64,000 nucleotides of DNA from Gambelia wislizenii (GCA_030847615.1 JAUMIR010000005.1:106545116-106609115), one strand, 5' to 3'. Positions 19,977 through 32,714 are shown, counted from the first letter of the stretch. The notes: generated by a model from the sequence alone, not told the origin. Numbers and translations: made by a program.

Positions 19977-22929
19977 GTTTGTTGATATCGAGCAATATAA
20001 TGGCCTGTATTTTTAGATTCACACAGGTGACATGGCTATGTAAATGATCAAGATCAGTGCCTGCATTTCAGAAATTTACTGCTATAGCACCGCCCATGGC
20101 AAACAAAAATATGGAGTGCAGAACAGTTTAGCAGTAGCAAAGGAACTAACTTGTATTCCACACAGAGAAAAGTGGGGATCAAAAGTAGGAGTTTGTTTCT
20201 CACATAGCATAGTACTGTCCCAGTACTCTAGGGAGGGTAGGTATCCTTCATGCCTGAAAGCTAGTATGTCAAGATGGCCAAAGCCAATATATGGTTTTGG
20301 ATGCATGGGGAAGGGTGGTCTTGTTCATAATATGATGAAATGGTAGCCAGTCAATGGTTCAAGCTTTCTTCCTCTTTACAGTACTTTATTAATCTAAAGG
20401 CAAGCTAGTAGTTTCATTGCATTGCTGTCCTTGTCCTGTAGCACGGTAATAAAAACATTGCAGAGCACCTGGGAAATCACGGTACATAATGGCACTATTT
20501 CATTTCAAGCATGGATGCTGAACAAAAAAGAATTGCTGAGCTTGCTTAAGGATTAAGAGAGTAAAACAAAAAGGAACAATAAGAAAGACCACCATCAAAT
20601 GCCACCCATCTCTTCTTGTAATACCTCTCCCTAGACACACACACACACACACAAAACCACATATTGCATGGATGGCATTACATCTACTTTGTCCCTTAGC
20701 TTTGAGTTTAGAACAGTGTGTGAAGAACCAGGTTTCAGTCTGAGTTTCCCCAGTTTGTCTTCGTCTGTAGAGAAGGACTTTGGGCACTTTGGGACTGTTT
20801 ACTCATGGGCACAGTGACAGTGCCCTCCCCCACTCATTTACATGCATTTTATTTTCTTAATTGGCAGTAGGTGTGATAGAGGCTGCATTGTTAGTAGTTT
20901 GTGCACCCTTGTTTCCTCTTGTACATATTTAGGAGAGAAGAACCAGATGGAAAGAACATAGCATATGTTACTGCTTATGACACTCTTATCTGTTGCAATC
21001 CACTCAGATTAGGAGAACAGGAAATTTATGTGATTTGAATTTACTTTAGTTTGGAGACATCATTATATATCCGATCATGTCCTCCTCCTCTGTTCCATGT
21101 GTACACACTGAACTATTCAGCAATAAATCTCTTGCCTCTTTTTGCAACGATGGGTGTGCCTTCGTCAAAGTCCAACTCAATCTCCCACCTTTACCTTCTT
21201 TGCTTGCTTTTTCTCAAGGTGAGCTAGCAGCTTCACTGCATTGTAATGGGTGGGTGCTGATGTTTGTTCTGGGTCTGTGCACCTGTGTTCTGGGAAGTAA
21301 TCTTGGGTGACTGATATTATGCAGTATTCCCTTCAATGGTTTAACCAACACCTCTCTAAAGGACAAAAACTTGATGAGACAACAACCCTGGCATAGGGTG
21401 GAGTTGGATGAGTCCAGGTCTGCTTGGTCTGTCCTGGTTTTGGCTTGTGCTGCTCTTTTCAATTTCTCCCCACATCTGTATTTGCAGAAGCTTTCTTGCT
21501 TGCCTTCCTCCTTACATGCTTATCTGGAGGCTGAATACAATTATCCATTCTCTTCATTGATATCTACCCCTTCTGAATTCACCATCACCAATGTTGATGT
21601 GACACTGATTGAATTTTGAATTTTAGTGGTTGGATGCTTCCAACCTTCATTGCATTCTGTTGGTGTGTGTCCACCCCAGGGCCTCTTTCCATTTTCACTT
21701 TATTTCCCAGGTTCCTTACTCTTGTTTCAACTTGTGGAGTTGCAGTTACTGTTTCTTTATCCTCCTGAACAGCCAACAGCTGACAGTACAAATAAAATTA
21801 TGATAAAAATGACAAATTACATACAGTAGTGGTAAAATAATAAAACTGATAGTGTGTGCCATGGTTAGAGACTCTGATTAAGGAGTAAACATACCAATGG
21901 CTTGGAGAAACAAGCTAAAGGCTTATTATAGGCACTCCATTCTAAATTAGGAAAGTTACTCAGGGTACTAATCTAAACCAGCTGGCTGCATTCTAGGGAA
22001 GATCTAAGAGAGGATTAGCAGGAAGAGAAGAGGTGGAAAAACATCCCTGAGTATCAGTTTACATCAGGTCAGGATAGTTCAACAAGAAGGGAGGACACTT
22101 TGGGCCACTTAAACTGTCTAATCCTACTACTATTGCCCACTCTGAGGCATTCTTGGCTCTTCAATGCTAAGTGTTGTACATCTAACAAAAACTAGGACAG
22201 TCATCATTCCAGAGAGCAGTACTGACCCCAAAGGTCCTCTCAAAGTCAGACATGGCAGCAATGGAGTGAAGTTATCATCAGGGCACTAGTGGAGGGTGGC
22301 AGGAGAGGTGCTTTCCCTCTAGCATTAAGTGGCAAAAGAGCTGAGGCCGCCAGAGTTTATTGTAAAGAAATAAGTCCCATTGAGTTTAATGGAATTTATT
22401 CCAGGCATGGGACTGCAGGTTCAGACTGTATATTAAAATGATAGTACTTACTAAAGTGGGTGAAGCTCAATGAATTTGATTTTTGTGAATGATCAGTGGT
22501 ATAAATTGATATATTTATCTCTCCCTCTCTCACACACACTCACACAGACATTCACACACAAGCACCACCACTACTACCAAGGCCCATTACAGTTTTGAAA
22601 TACCCACCCCAGGAACTTTGAACATCTACCAATGTCTCAGACACTTTGCCATCACTAAATACCTTCTGCACCTTTCCCATAACGATTCAGGTTGTCCTGT
22701 TTTCTGTCACTTCATCCTTCAGGAGAAACTTTAGAGGTTCTGGTAATAACTTCTTAGTTACACAGTCTCTTTTAGAGGACAGAAAACTCTTACACAACAC
22801 AATCCTATTTCTGCACCATGTTTGCAGCTTCTCTTAGGGTCAAATTGTGCATTGTGTTAACTACATAGCATACAGCTGCACCTTTTTTTCTTTTTACTTC
22901 AAAGTAAGTGCACTATTTTATCAATTCAA
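19977..22929. other. No recognised gene; minor CA/CT tracts
   Basis: Nearly 3 kb with no identified element apart from simple (CA)n at 20635-20652 and CT/CA-rich sequence at 22520-22565. Short reading frames (up to 100 codons) lack known motifs. Confidence 0.45.
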
Positions 22930-23105
22930 TAGCAATGCAACTATCATGGTTCCTTCTTATGGACTCTTGGGATCTGTACTGCAGTGATCTCACTTACAAT
23001 TCTCTGCTAGATAGCTCTTGTCCCTCTCCCTCTAGTACAGTATTTGAGCTCTCTAAGAGAATCTCACCAAACTACAAATCCCATGAGTCCATAAGATAGT
23101 TAGGC
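22930..23105. mobile_element. Degraded palindromic MITE
   Basis: TTATGGACTCTTGGGATCTG and AAACTACAAATCCCATGAGTCC are diverged forms of the mirror core of the 'TTTGTAGTTT' family. Confidence 0.6.
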
Positions 23106-23430
23106 CCTCTCAATTTTTTTTTAAAAAAAATTTGAGGCATTTTTTTTGCCCCCAAAGAGCCAAAATTTGACAAAACTGCAGCAGTTTGCTTCTCCAAACC
23201 CTCCAAAATCCACAAACCTCTACAAAACATAGAAAAAATTACCATCTGAAAATTGGCCAAAATTGCAGCTAGAAGCGACACTGGGTCACTTGGATGCACC
23301 AAACTGCACCGGTGTAGCCTGCCAGGTGGGCACAGGGGGAAAAAATGCCCCCCCCAGCACTGCTGCCAACTCATGCCATATGGGGACCATACAAAAGTGA
23401 GGGAAGGCTTGACTCTAATACATGTGAAAC
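23106..23430. repeat. Unclassified repeat related to 36085-36445
   Basis: Opens with a T8/A8 stretch and GAGGCATTTTTTTTGCCCCC, then AAAATTTGACAAAACTGCAG. Part resembles the insertion within the MITE at 35.9 kb (GGCAAAAA, CCCCCC...). Relationship judged by eye only. Confidence 0.3.
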
Positions 23431-23984
23431 ATATAAATGGGACCTGCAATAAAATGTTTCAGAGCAGAGTGCTCTTATTCAGGTTTCCAGCTAACTTTTG
23501 AGATATTCCTTTCCATTCTCCTTCCTCAGGTTTTCTCCTCCTGAATCAGGTGTCCTGTGCCACTGAGCATGCTCCCTCCCCATTCAATCTTGGGCAGGGG
23601 TTGCCCCTTATGATCTCCCCACCATCCAGTCTTGTCTAAAAATGTACCATAGTACTTTAGCAGTAGCACTTATGGAGCAGAATTCTCAGCACAACCCATT
23701 TTATAATTAAAAGTGGGGGCAGTCTAAGCAAGACATGATGCTGCTTAGAAGGAATGTGTCAAGTCAGCTGCATGGATGTCATGAAGCCACTGAACCATTC
23801 AGCCTCAACAAATGCTTATTTCCTCTGCCTGCAGTTATAATATACTGTATCTGATATCAGTGGATGCTCACTCCACTGGCAGCTTGTTGTTGGCCATCCT
23901 GGCTGAAAAATTATTTTTAAATAAATAAAATAATAAATTGTATTTCTTATAACTAACATCAACATGAATTCAATATTACTGTTG
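23431..23984. other. No recognised gene or repeat
   Basis: Ordinary AT-rich sequence. Confidence 0.45.
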
Positions 23985-24101
23985 GGTATCTGAGTATCCC
24001 TTGCCTAAGAAAACCCTATGAAATTCATGGGGTCACCATAAGTCTACAGGTGACTTGAAGGCACGCACGCACGCATGCACACATACACACACACACACAC
24101 A
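23985..24101 (+). mobile_element. SINE 3' end followed by (GCAC)n/(AC)n
   Basis: TATCCCTTGCCTAAGAAAAC...GGGGTCACCATAAGTCTACA, then GGTGACTTGAAGGCAC is the plus-oriented SINE tail (LINE-derived). It runs directly into GCACGCACGCATGCACAC and (AC)n (24059-24101), a microsatellite probably seeded by the SINE tail. Confidence 0.8.
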
Positions 24102-25790
24102 TTCATAGTAATAAGCCACATGGGGACAGGTCTGGTTTTAACATCATTGAAAAATAAAGCCAGGACCCTCAGACTGACCTGGGAGTTGGGGTGGAATTGT
24201 ATGCCACCCATGTGTGGTGCATCAGGGAGCCACCCTTAGCACATCAGGCCCCTACCCAGAAATCCACATACCTTTCAGAGGACACAAGGAGTGGCAGCCA
24301 ATCAGTACCTGAGGGGAGTGGGAACTCTCTCAGGCAGGTGTAGGAAGCACAGGGTTCACTCCCGACCACCAGTATGTGTGCATGTGTGGGTGTAAATACA
24401 GTTCCTTGGGAGCACCTCTAGCATTCCGGCATCAGTTGCCGTCTCACCATCACAGCTGTTATTTCTATTGATTTCTGTAGTAGCTTCTTTTGGAATTTCT
24501 GTCACAATTCAGGTGGTGTGGGATGGAGCCAGATCTGGTTTTGAAAGTCCCTTTAAGAGACCATGAAGTGCAGGCAGCTAGGGTCCTGCCCAACTCAGAG
24601 CCTGACTTGCTTTACTCTTACTTAGGTAACAAGGGCAACACACAGTGGATTCCATAGCTGTCACTCTATGGGGCAGGCTCAGGGTTGTGGTAGTGCTCAT
24701 TGGATAATGGTTTCTCAGTCACTGGATCTGTGCAGCCAACAATGTGCAGCTGTAAATAACACAGCCCCTCCTCCCACCATTGCATGTGTATATATGTCTT
24801 AGTTCCACTGCCTGCACCACTATCTGACCTATCGCATCAGGAGATGAGTACTTGTAAATATGAATAATAAGGTCAGAACCCTCTGGAAATTGTTATTCTC
24901 TTATTAGTTGTGCCCAAAGTTACTTTTGGGGCTACAACTCCCAGAATTCCCATGCTGGTATGGCCAATGGAACTTTGCTAAGCTCCAGAGGTTATCTTCT
25001 TCAGTGATCTTCTGAGTAGCCCAGAGGAAGTGATTTGCCCTGGGTCCCTGCCAGGCAAGGGCCCCTTCCCCACCTCTTGCATGTACCACTGCCTTCCAGT
25101 GTTGCCATATTGCTCATCAGAGCCCCCCACCCACCAACAAGCATGGCTCCATGTAGCAGGGAGCACTTGGGCCCCTAACATCACACTTGGCCCATACCCT
25201 GAAAATCTTTGCTTCAGCCTTGTTTTCCTTCCTATCAGAAGTGGTTGATAGGTAAATGCAATATGATTGCTTATGGTATTGTACTATAAAATAAATGTAG
25301 CTTTAATTATGCTGTTTGGTTGTGTCTTTATGGGACTAAGCCACCTTGAGGGCTGGTGTCATTGATAGGCATCCACTTTAAGTAAATGAAAGGAATTCTT
25401 CTGAGTAATCTGAAGTATAATAGCTCACCCAGCCAGCCAGAACAGTCAAGAATGCTGCAGAGACACTGTGGAGAAAAAGGTGTTAAGAGAATTTTGGGTA
25501 TGCACAGAATTCAAAAGACATTTTATTTAGTTGATTTTAAGGTACTCTTCAGGAGACCACATTTCCACATTTTAAAAATGTGGAAATATCAGCACAGAAC
25601 AATATAGTCCATTGTCTCCATCTGCATGATCAAGGACTCTTAAGTGCTAGTTTTCATATAACACAAAAAGGGAGAGACAGGGAAAAAAGGTGAATTTCTG
25701 CTATAGTGCATGACATCTTACCTGTAGTATTTGTGAATACAAGTTTAGCAGAAAATGTTTTGCATTTTCTGCTTATTTAAGTTGTAGAAA
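24102..25790. other. No recognised gene or repeat
   Basis: No repeat terminus or exon identified. The palindromic CCACATTTTAAAAATGTGG-type site near 25566-25584 is short. Confidence 0.45.
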
Positions 25791-25829
25791 CTCTCTCTCT
25801 CTGTGTTTGTGTGTGTCTCTGTGTGTGTT
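25791..25829. repeat. (CT)n(GT)n microsatellite
   Basis: CTCTCTCTCTCTGTG then GTGTGTGTCTCTGTGTGTG. Confidence 0.85.
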
Positions 25830-25845
25830 CATGTAGTGGGATGTC

Positions 25846-26086
25846 TGTGTCAATGTGCCTTCAAGTCACCTGTTGATTTATGGTGACCCAATGAATTTCA
25901 TAGGGTTTTCTAAGGCAAGTGATACTCAGAGGTAGTTTTTCCAGTTCCTCCCCATGAAATATAGCCTACAGCACCTAGTATTCACTGGTGGTTTCCCATG
26001 CAAATACTAACCAGGGCTGACCCTGCTTAGCATCCAAGATCAGATGGGATCGTGTGCCTTTAGGGCATTTAGGCCCTGAGATGTTG
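25846..26086 (-). mobile_element. 5S-rRNA-derived SINE
   Basis: Plus-strand order: SINE tail (ATGTGCCTTCAAGTCACC, GGTGACCCAATGAATTTCAT), then a segment complementary to 5S rRNA: TAGCCTACAGCACCTAGTAT, AAATACTAACCAGGGCTGAC, CCTGCTTAGCATCCAAGATC, then AGATGGGATCG and AGGCC. The 5S-like part holds the internal promoter region of the ancestral gene. The tail is shared with the tRNA SINEs here, so both heads use the same LINE-type 3' end. 5S-headed SINEs with a shared tail are known from lizards. Confidence 0.88.
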
Positions 26087-26213
26087 GATGTAGTGGATTG
26101 AGAACACCTTTAAAAGGTAATTTTTCTTGTAAGGAGACAAATGCTGGAGACCTGTGGGGCTTTATAGTAGTTTCTTTTGGGAGGGGGTGCAATATTATTT
26201 ATTTACAAATATA
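26087..26213. other. Short unassigned spacer
   Basis: No feature seen between the SINE and the LTR. Confidence 0.5.
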
Positions 26214-27121
26214 TGTTAGTATGCCCTACTACTACCTCCCCACAGTATTGCATAACTGAAAATATTGGACACTTTTCAGGGTCAGGGTGGCTGAGGCAAA
26301 CCAAAGGTCAGTTGGAGGTCACAGGGACCTGGGATGTGTCTAGAAATATAATGGTAAGAAAGCCCAAGTTAGGATTATGTGGAAAGCCCCGTAGTAAGCA
26401 GAATCATTAAGGAGGTATTACTGATTCTTTCTTCCAGCCCTGGGTATTTCAGCAATGATTCAATTAAGTGACCATTCCTTAATCTATTCCTATGGAAATC
26501 TCTCCTATACCCCCTCCTGTCCAATCTTGCGAGGTTGTTGCAAACCCATCAATTTCTATCTCCCAGCAAGAAAAGCAATCAGTTGAGTTTCAATTTCCTT
26601 TGTCTATCACATGGGAAAGACATCCAAGCTTTGCAGTAAGCAGAATACCTGTTCAGGAAATGAAACAGAGTATAAATATTAGGGCCCAAACCCCAGTAAA
26701 CTGTGCCACAGACTGACAGACCCCTCCATTCTGCCAGACTCCTCCATGCCACTCTCAGATGCTGTCTGAGTCCCTCTGCTATTCAGACCTCTTTCTCCAA
26801 GACTGGTAACTATCACCATTCCACCCCTGACTTTTCTCTATTCAACCCTTTACCCCTTACTTTCCAATAACCTTGTATGGTTCTTAAGAGTGTACGTACA
26901 TGTATGTTAGCGTATCCCCTGTGTTAATTCCAGTAAAATACTTTCTTTGACTTTGACTGGAGTGCTCTCTACAGTTAGTACTGGTATACATAGGTGAAAA
27001 GTCCTTGAAGTTACTCCCCTCTTGCAGGCCTCCTTTTGAGTTAATAATTCCCCCACACTTTAAGGAGACACTGGCATTGCAGGTGGGACTCCAACATCCC
27101 CCCCTTTCTTAGGATAACATA
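26214..27121 (+). mobile_element. Solo LTR, family shared with 13 and 45.1 kb
   Basis: Starts TGTTAGTATGCCC; a TG...CA span would end at 27096 (GACTCCAACA), although similarity to the 45-kb copy runs on to about 27121. A TATAAATATTAGGGCCC promoter box lies at 26671; near 26930 is AGTAAAATA where the 45-kb copy has AATAAAATA. GTACATAGGTGAAAA-type sequence follows. No internal genes, primer-binding site or second LTR. A Tigger MITE abuts its 3' edge. No target duplication identified. Confidence 0.75.
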
Positions 27122-27355
27122 TACAGTTGTCCCTTTATATTCGCTGGGGTTTGGCTCCAGGATCTCCCATGGATACCAAAATCCATGAATACTCAAGTCC
27201 CATTATATGCACTGGCACAGCAAAATAGTGTCCCTTATATAAGATGGCAAAATCAAGGTTTGCTTTTGGGATTATTATTTTTTAAAGAATATTTTCAAGC
27301 CGTGAATACTTAAATCCATGGATACCAAATCCGTGGATACAGAGGGACAACTGTA
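27122..27355 (+). mobile_element. Tigger-type MITE, ACAGTTGTCCC subfamily
   Basis: TACAGTTGTCCCTTTATATT...GAGGGACAACTGTA with TA duplication and the usual CCAAAATCCATGAATACTC and TGGATACCAAATCCGTGGAT blocks. Intact, 234 bp, at the edge of the solo LTR. Confidence 0.92.
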
Positions 27356-27989
27356 TATTGAGTGAGAGAAGGGAGGAAGCTAGGAAGTGCCCAAACAGTG
27401 CTAGTGTTTGGGATTCTATCAGTTTCAGGATATCCTTAAAGCTTTTCTAAGCATCCTAGTTTATCAGGGAAAACCTCAGGACATCTTTTTTGTCATCAGC
27501 ATTACAATGGCAAAACTTGTTATTTCTAGAGTCCAGCCCTACGCAGAGATGTGATCTGTGTTCGGTAGCTAGTAGCCACCAGGCAACAAAATCCATTAAG
27601 CAAGCATAGTGCCCATTCAAGCAATTATCTTAAGCTATTAAGTTAGCAAAACAAAACTCCAGACACTTCTCTCTTCCTTTGGCACAATACAACAGTGCCA
27701 CTCCTATTACCATATGCTGTTTAGGAGCTATACAGTTCTAAATTAAGAACAGTTTTCAGTTACTTTTCAAGGTCAGCTAGGCTTACAATCCAGATATGAC
27801 AGAGCCAATAAACCAGACTGAGTTTTCAATGTTACAACATCTTCTTCACACCATCTAGCATTTCACATGCGAAAATGGTGATGCACCTATAGCATCCATA
27901 TTCTCATCTCAAAAGTAATGGCCTGAGACCACCCACTGTATAAGAAATGCAGACGGTTCCACTTTAATGAGCTCATTTAAATCACAGGT
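27356..27989. other. No recognised gene or repeat
   Basis: Nothing supportable seen. Confidence 0.45.
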
Positions 27990-28122
27990 GGGAATCATGT
28001 GATCCCCATATGTTGTTGGACTGCAGCTCCCAGCATTCCTCACCATTGGCTAAGCTGGCTAGAGTTGATGAGCATGGTACTCTAACAACATCTGGAGGGC
28101 TGCATAACTCCCACCCCAACTT
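27990..28122. mobile_element. Palindromic MITE, 'CTCCAGATGTTGTTGGA' family
   Basis: ATGTTGTTGGACTGCAGCTC...TCTAACAACATCTGGAGGGC with CATTGGCTAAGCTGG at the centre. Same family as 33738, 34968, 37150, 37452 and 61928. Confidence 0.8.
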
Positions 28123-28912
28123 TAGAGCTCCAGTTCCATTCATTTGAAAGCCAAAACAAACATTGTTTCTTTGACTGCAGATATGTTCAAAATTCTGAAT
28201 TACTTCACATGAGGCTATTGCAATCCCTGTGCAATTACACCTCCTCCATAGCCTCCAAAGATTCCACAGATGGGTTCACATTTTGCATACCTTCTGAAAA
28301 CAACATGCAGCCTCTCTGCTCTAAGATATTTCCCTTTGAGAAATGTTGGGTGGGTGGAAGTGAGAGTGAAACCCTGAAGAATAAAATGGCAACAAACTCA
28401 TACTAATGTAACAAGATTGAGTAACACACTCCCAAAATACAAAAAACAAAGAACAAAATAGGAGCACATATTTACCAGGATCAAGTAACAAAACAAAAAC
28501 AGGAATTATCTGCAGTTAACAGGGACTTTCAGAGCATATGCTGCTTTGTACAGCTTGCAAGTAAGACATCCAAGCAATTATAGCTAGTTATAACAAGTCC
28601 TCATCCTCTTTGGCAATGAGAGCATGACAAAGTTAAATTTGATTTCAACAGTGATGCAATGAGTGGGTCTGATGCCACCCTTTGGGGGCCGCTGTAATAT
28701 TTTCTATTTATTTTTCAAGGACATCTTGGACATTTTTAGAGACACTTTTGAGTGTATTAGTCTTCTGACCAGATTTTTCAAATTCACCTATCAATCTTAA
28801 AATTTTTTAAGTAACAAAAAGCAGTGAGTGATGTAAAAATTAATGCAACAAGCTATTGTAAGAGGCAGTGACACTGAACACACTGCAAAGAATAGGAATA
28901 ATAGGAATGAAA
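28123..28912. other. No recognised gene or repeat
   Basis: AT-rich; no exon or repeat termini identified. Confidence 0.45.
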
Positions 28913-29042
28913 AATGCTGTCCCTTATATAAGATGGTAAAATCAAGGTTTGCTTTTTGGATTACTATTTTTTAAAGAACATTTTCAAGCCGTGGTTGCTT
29001 AAATCCGTGGATACCAAATCCGTGGATAGAGGGACAACTGTA
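28913..29042 (+). mobile_element. 5'-truncated Tigger-type MITE
   Basis: Retains only the right half (GTCCCTTATATAAGATGG, GATACCAAATCCGTGGATA, GAGGGACAACTGTA). The left half is missing, an uncommon state for a MITE and evidence of a later deletion. Confidence 0.85.
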
Positions 29043-29230
29043 ATTGTGTAGTACCTCTCTGTGGTACTGTGTGCAGGGCAGAATGTATCCTTTCCTTCCA
29101 AAAGAGAGGAGAAGATGGTGTCCACCCAGCCCCCATAACAACAGTAGTGCTGCCAGTGGCAAACAGGAAGTAGCTCAGGTCACAAAACAGGCTGTATGCT
29201 GCTGACTCCTTCCCTAGTTAGTAGAAACTT

Positions 29231-29646
29231 GGAGCCCTTTTACACAACACAAGTGCAGCAGTAGCTCTCCACCTTAAGTGCCACGACTGTGTCCTATGGA
29301 ATCCTAGAGTTTACAGTTTGGTGCTCTCTGGAAGTCTTTAGAGCAGTGCAATTCAAAGTGGTGCTCCTTGGACCGAGCCATTGGCCGCTCGTCCCTGGCA
29401 AGTTTCTAGGAAAGATACAAATAATTTTTAGCCAAAGTGCACAATATGGTGCCAATTTGTGGCACATTGGAAAAAAATAATAATTGCTGGTCCCCCACAT
29501 CAGATTGCTTCAGAAACACTGTTCCCGGGGCTCTCTAGAGTTCTGTGGATGAGAATTCTAAATACCCTCACTTAAGCTGCAAACCCCAGAATTCCATAGC
29601 AGTTAGAGTGGAATCATAGTGTTAACTGTGTAGTGTGAACAGGCCC
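29231..29646. mobile_element. Palindromic MITE interrupted by a ~180-bp insertion
   Basis: Ends CTTTTACACAACACAAG and TGTGTAGTGTGAACAGGCCC; mirror cores TCCTATGGAATCCTAGAG and CCCAGAATTCCATAG. Between 29341 and 29520 is foreign sequence beginning GCAGTGCAATTCAAAGTGG and ending TTCAGAAACACTG, which looks like a small hAT MITE (CAGTG...CACTG). TTTAGAG/CTCTAGAG flanks may be its target site. Confidence 0.65.
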
Positions 29647-29929
29647 TTGTTGTGGAAGGCAGCAGGGAAGAGTGACAAGAACATGATGAAGCAAGTGTAG
29701 CCAGTGACCACAGTCTCATTCTCCCAATCTCATGAGGAGGGTACGCATGTGAGTGGTGCTAAGGGTACCAGTGTATTAGACAATGTATGTTCCGCCTGAA
29801 TATTGTGAGTTAAATATGTTCTTTATTACTGATACAACACACTCTATGTGACCCATTGACTACATGCCACTTTCCAATATTAACATCATATTTTATAACA
29901 AAAATGGTTAAAGCAAGATGACCAGAGAT

Positions 29930-30075
29930 AGGGTGGCTAGATGCAAAAGAAGACAGGACTTTTTCAACTTTAGTAGTTCTGTAGAAGAGGGAATTTCAGT
30001 TACTGCTGCCAAAGTCCTGCTATTCAACTATCAAAGGTGCAAGAATCCTGCCTTTAAGCACCCTGATAGAGAACA
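29930..30075. mobile_element. Palindromic MITE, 'GGGTTGCCAGA' family (degraded)
   Basis: AGGGTGGCTAGATGC, then TAGAAGAGGGAATTTCAGT, CTGCTATTCAACTATCAAAG and GCACCCTGAT correspond to the better copies at 38.1 and 38.7 kb. Confidence 0.6.
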
Positions 30076-30204
30076 CCATTATTGTACTGTTGTTCTTCTC
30101 ATGTCCTTCTGTCTGTTTTCCCTTGCTGATGTGGCAAGTGGCTGGATAGTTCTCATAATATGTTGGTTAAAATGTGGCAACTGTAAAATTGGGAGGCTCT
30201 TAAA

Positions 30205-30297
30205 GGGGTGATAGTAGGGTGTCAAGAAAATCCCGTTATAGGTTTGCCTTAGAGTTGCCTTAAGTCAGAAATGACTTGAAGGCACACAACAACAACA
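30205..30297 (+). mobile_element. SINE 3' tail fragment
   Basis: AGGTTTGCCTTAGAGTTGCC, TTAAGTCAGAAATGACTTG, then AAGGCACACAACAACAACA is the plus-oriented SINE tail. Confidence 0.85.
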
Positions 30298-31146
30298 GCT
30301 TTATCCAGTTTGGCATCTGGCCACCCTTGGATTTAGGCTGCCAGGTCCCCAGTGCTAACCAAATGAAGAATATGCTGATGTGCTCAATCAGTTCCTTTTC
30401 TCAGTCACTGTGGACATAGACTCAAGCCTGGTATTAGTACCCACTAACTCCTTTGGAAAGCTCTAAGCCTGCCTGGTCTGCTGTAAGGCAAATGGGAGCT
30501 GCCATTTTAAATTTCCCATCATCATATGTTATTTATGCCAGACATTCTGGGGCACTGTGGGAAATTAAAAATGGCAGCTTATAGCCCCTGCTTCTAGGTA
30601 AGCTCATATTCAAGGGCACTGATTTATGGGAAGGCACTCATTCAGTTTATATTCTGCTCTGGACTTGAGTCCTAATTCTTGCACTGTAGCAGACAGCTAT
30701 TGCTGCTGGCATTAATAGTGCTTTTTGTACATTAATGTCACTAAGATGCCATTTGTTTATTGCTCACATCAGTTCAAATGATGAGACATAATAAGACATG
30801 CCAATTCTAACATCATGGCTTTGCCGCTCTTGCTGTCCCAAAGGAATGTGTAAATGTTGGTTAGGAGAGCTTTCATACTTGCCTTTTGGGCCACATTAAA
30901 ATTAAATTAGAACAAGTGAAAGAACAGCAAGATTGGCAACCCCACCTTTCTTTGTTTTGCTTTTACAGGACAATGGGAAATTCATTACTGCATCCTGCAC
31001 GTCTTAGCTGATTCCTCCTAAAACACAGAATCCATCTTATACATTCCTTCTGATGAGATAACTGAGGTGGGGGGGGGGGAATAGGTGTGGTTATGCTTTC
31101 GGTTTTTCTTTTAAAGACACTGCTTATATATTGCTTGGGAAATAGT
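30298..31146. other. No gene; small palindromic repeat at 30480-30595
   Basis: GGAGCTGCCATTTTAAATTT...GGGAAATTAAAAATGGCAGC at 30490-30583 is an inverted repeat, probably a decayed MITE. Otherwise nothing is identified. Poly-G at 31071-31079. Confidence 0.45.
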
Positions 31147-32714
31147 AGGGATTAAATGAGGGTTCGTTTTTTAATTAAGTTACATTGCGTCTGTGTACCA
31201 AATAAAATATAAGACTGTACATATATACACATATTTCTTCTTTGTTGCCAAATGTAACATTTTTTTTCTTTTTCTTTATAAAAGAAATTTATTTGGGGGA
31301 AAATGATTGTTTACATGTATATCTATACAAGAAAAATAAACACACACACAGTAACAAATTTTCCCAACATTTGTTTCTCCTAGTTCCTACCTCGTTGAAC
31401 TGATATTTGCTTAAAAATTTCTTTAATTGCTTTTCTGCTCTAGTATTAGTCCTTGTGACTTCTAATCTCAAATTTTCTTGGAGATTACTCTTTGGTAATC
31501 TACAATGTTGCTTCCCCTCTGTCTGTGGCCTCATATGTTTAAATTATAAATTTTGCCATCTCTTTTTCCAATGCATTTTTATCAATTCCCATTCTTTTTC
31601 TACTTGGTTTAGTGCTCTGTCTTTTAACATTGCTATTAGCTCATCTAAATCCAACAAGTTGTTTCATTTAGCCAGTCTTCTATTGTAGGCGTTTCTTTTT
31701 CCTTCCATTTTGAGCACTCTTGCAGCTATAACCATATATAACACTATTTTCCAATGTTTTTCCACAATTTTTAAAATATAGATTGTCTGTTATGTTTAGT
31801 AAGTACAATTCTGAGAACCTTGCAAACTTTATTCCTATTATTTCTGTTATTTGATTGTGTAATTTATTCCAATATTTTTAGCCATTGTGCATCTCCACCA
31901 CATATGGAAGAAGGTGCCATTCATTTCCTCACACTTCCAACATTTTGTTTTCTCTGTTTTATATTTTGTCTAATGTGGTTGGCATTAAATACCAATGATG
32001 GAACATTTTAAGATTTATTTTTTCAAGCTTTGACACAGAGTGAATTTTTGAGCTCTTTTCGAGGATTTCTCCCAGGCTTCCAGATCAATACTGTGGCCAA
32101 TACCCTGGGCCCATTTTGTCTTCTGATCTTTAATGATTTCTTGTTCCATATCACTCTCCAATTAAATTCTGTAGTATGTTGCAATGTGGTGTTCTCTTTA
32201 TAAAATATTATGATGTCTACTTGATTTTTTCAGCTTCATAGTCTTCTAATTTGAGATCCATTTTGAATTTTTCTGACATTTGCTTGTGAAGAAACCAATT
32301 TATTTTTAAACCTTCATTCTCCAAATTTTCTTTTGTTTTGACTTTGAATTTATGTTGTTCGTCTCTTATTAGAATGTCTTGGTATCTCAGCCAATTCTCT
32401 TCTTCTTTCTTATCTTTGCCAAAGAATGCCTCTTGAGTTGAAATACAGAGAGGTATTTTCTTGTAGAATCCTTTTTTTTAAAATGTCCAGACTTTCAAAA
32501 GGGCGCTTCTGATGTAACGGTTGTCAAATTCCTTGTTGTCTTTTGTTTTGCTGTACCAGAAGTAGGCATGCCATCCATATCTTATGTTTATGGCCTTCTA
32601 ATTAAAGTGATCTATTTTTTCTTAGCAATATCCAGTCTTCAATCCATGCTAGACTGCTTGTGTGGTAATATAATCTTAAATCTGGTAATGCATAGCCCCT
32701 ATGTCTTTTCTATC

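Noticed and set aside
25930..26070. 5S rRNA gene
   Set aside because: The 5S-like part is diverged and joined to a SINE tail, so it is a SINE head, not a functional 5S gene.
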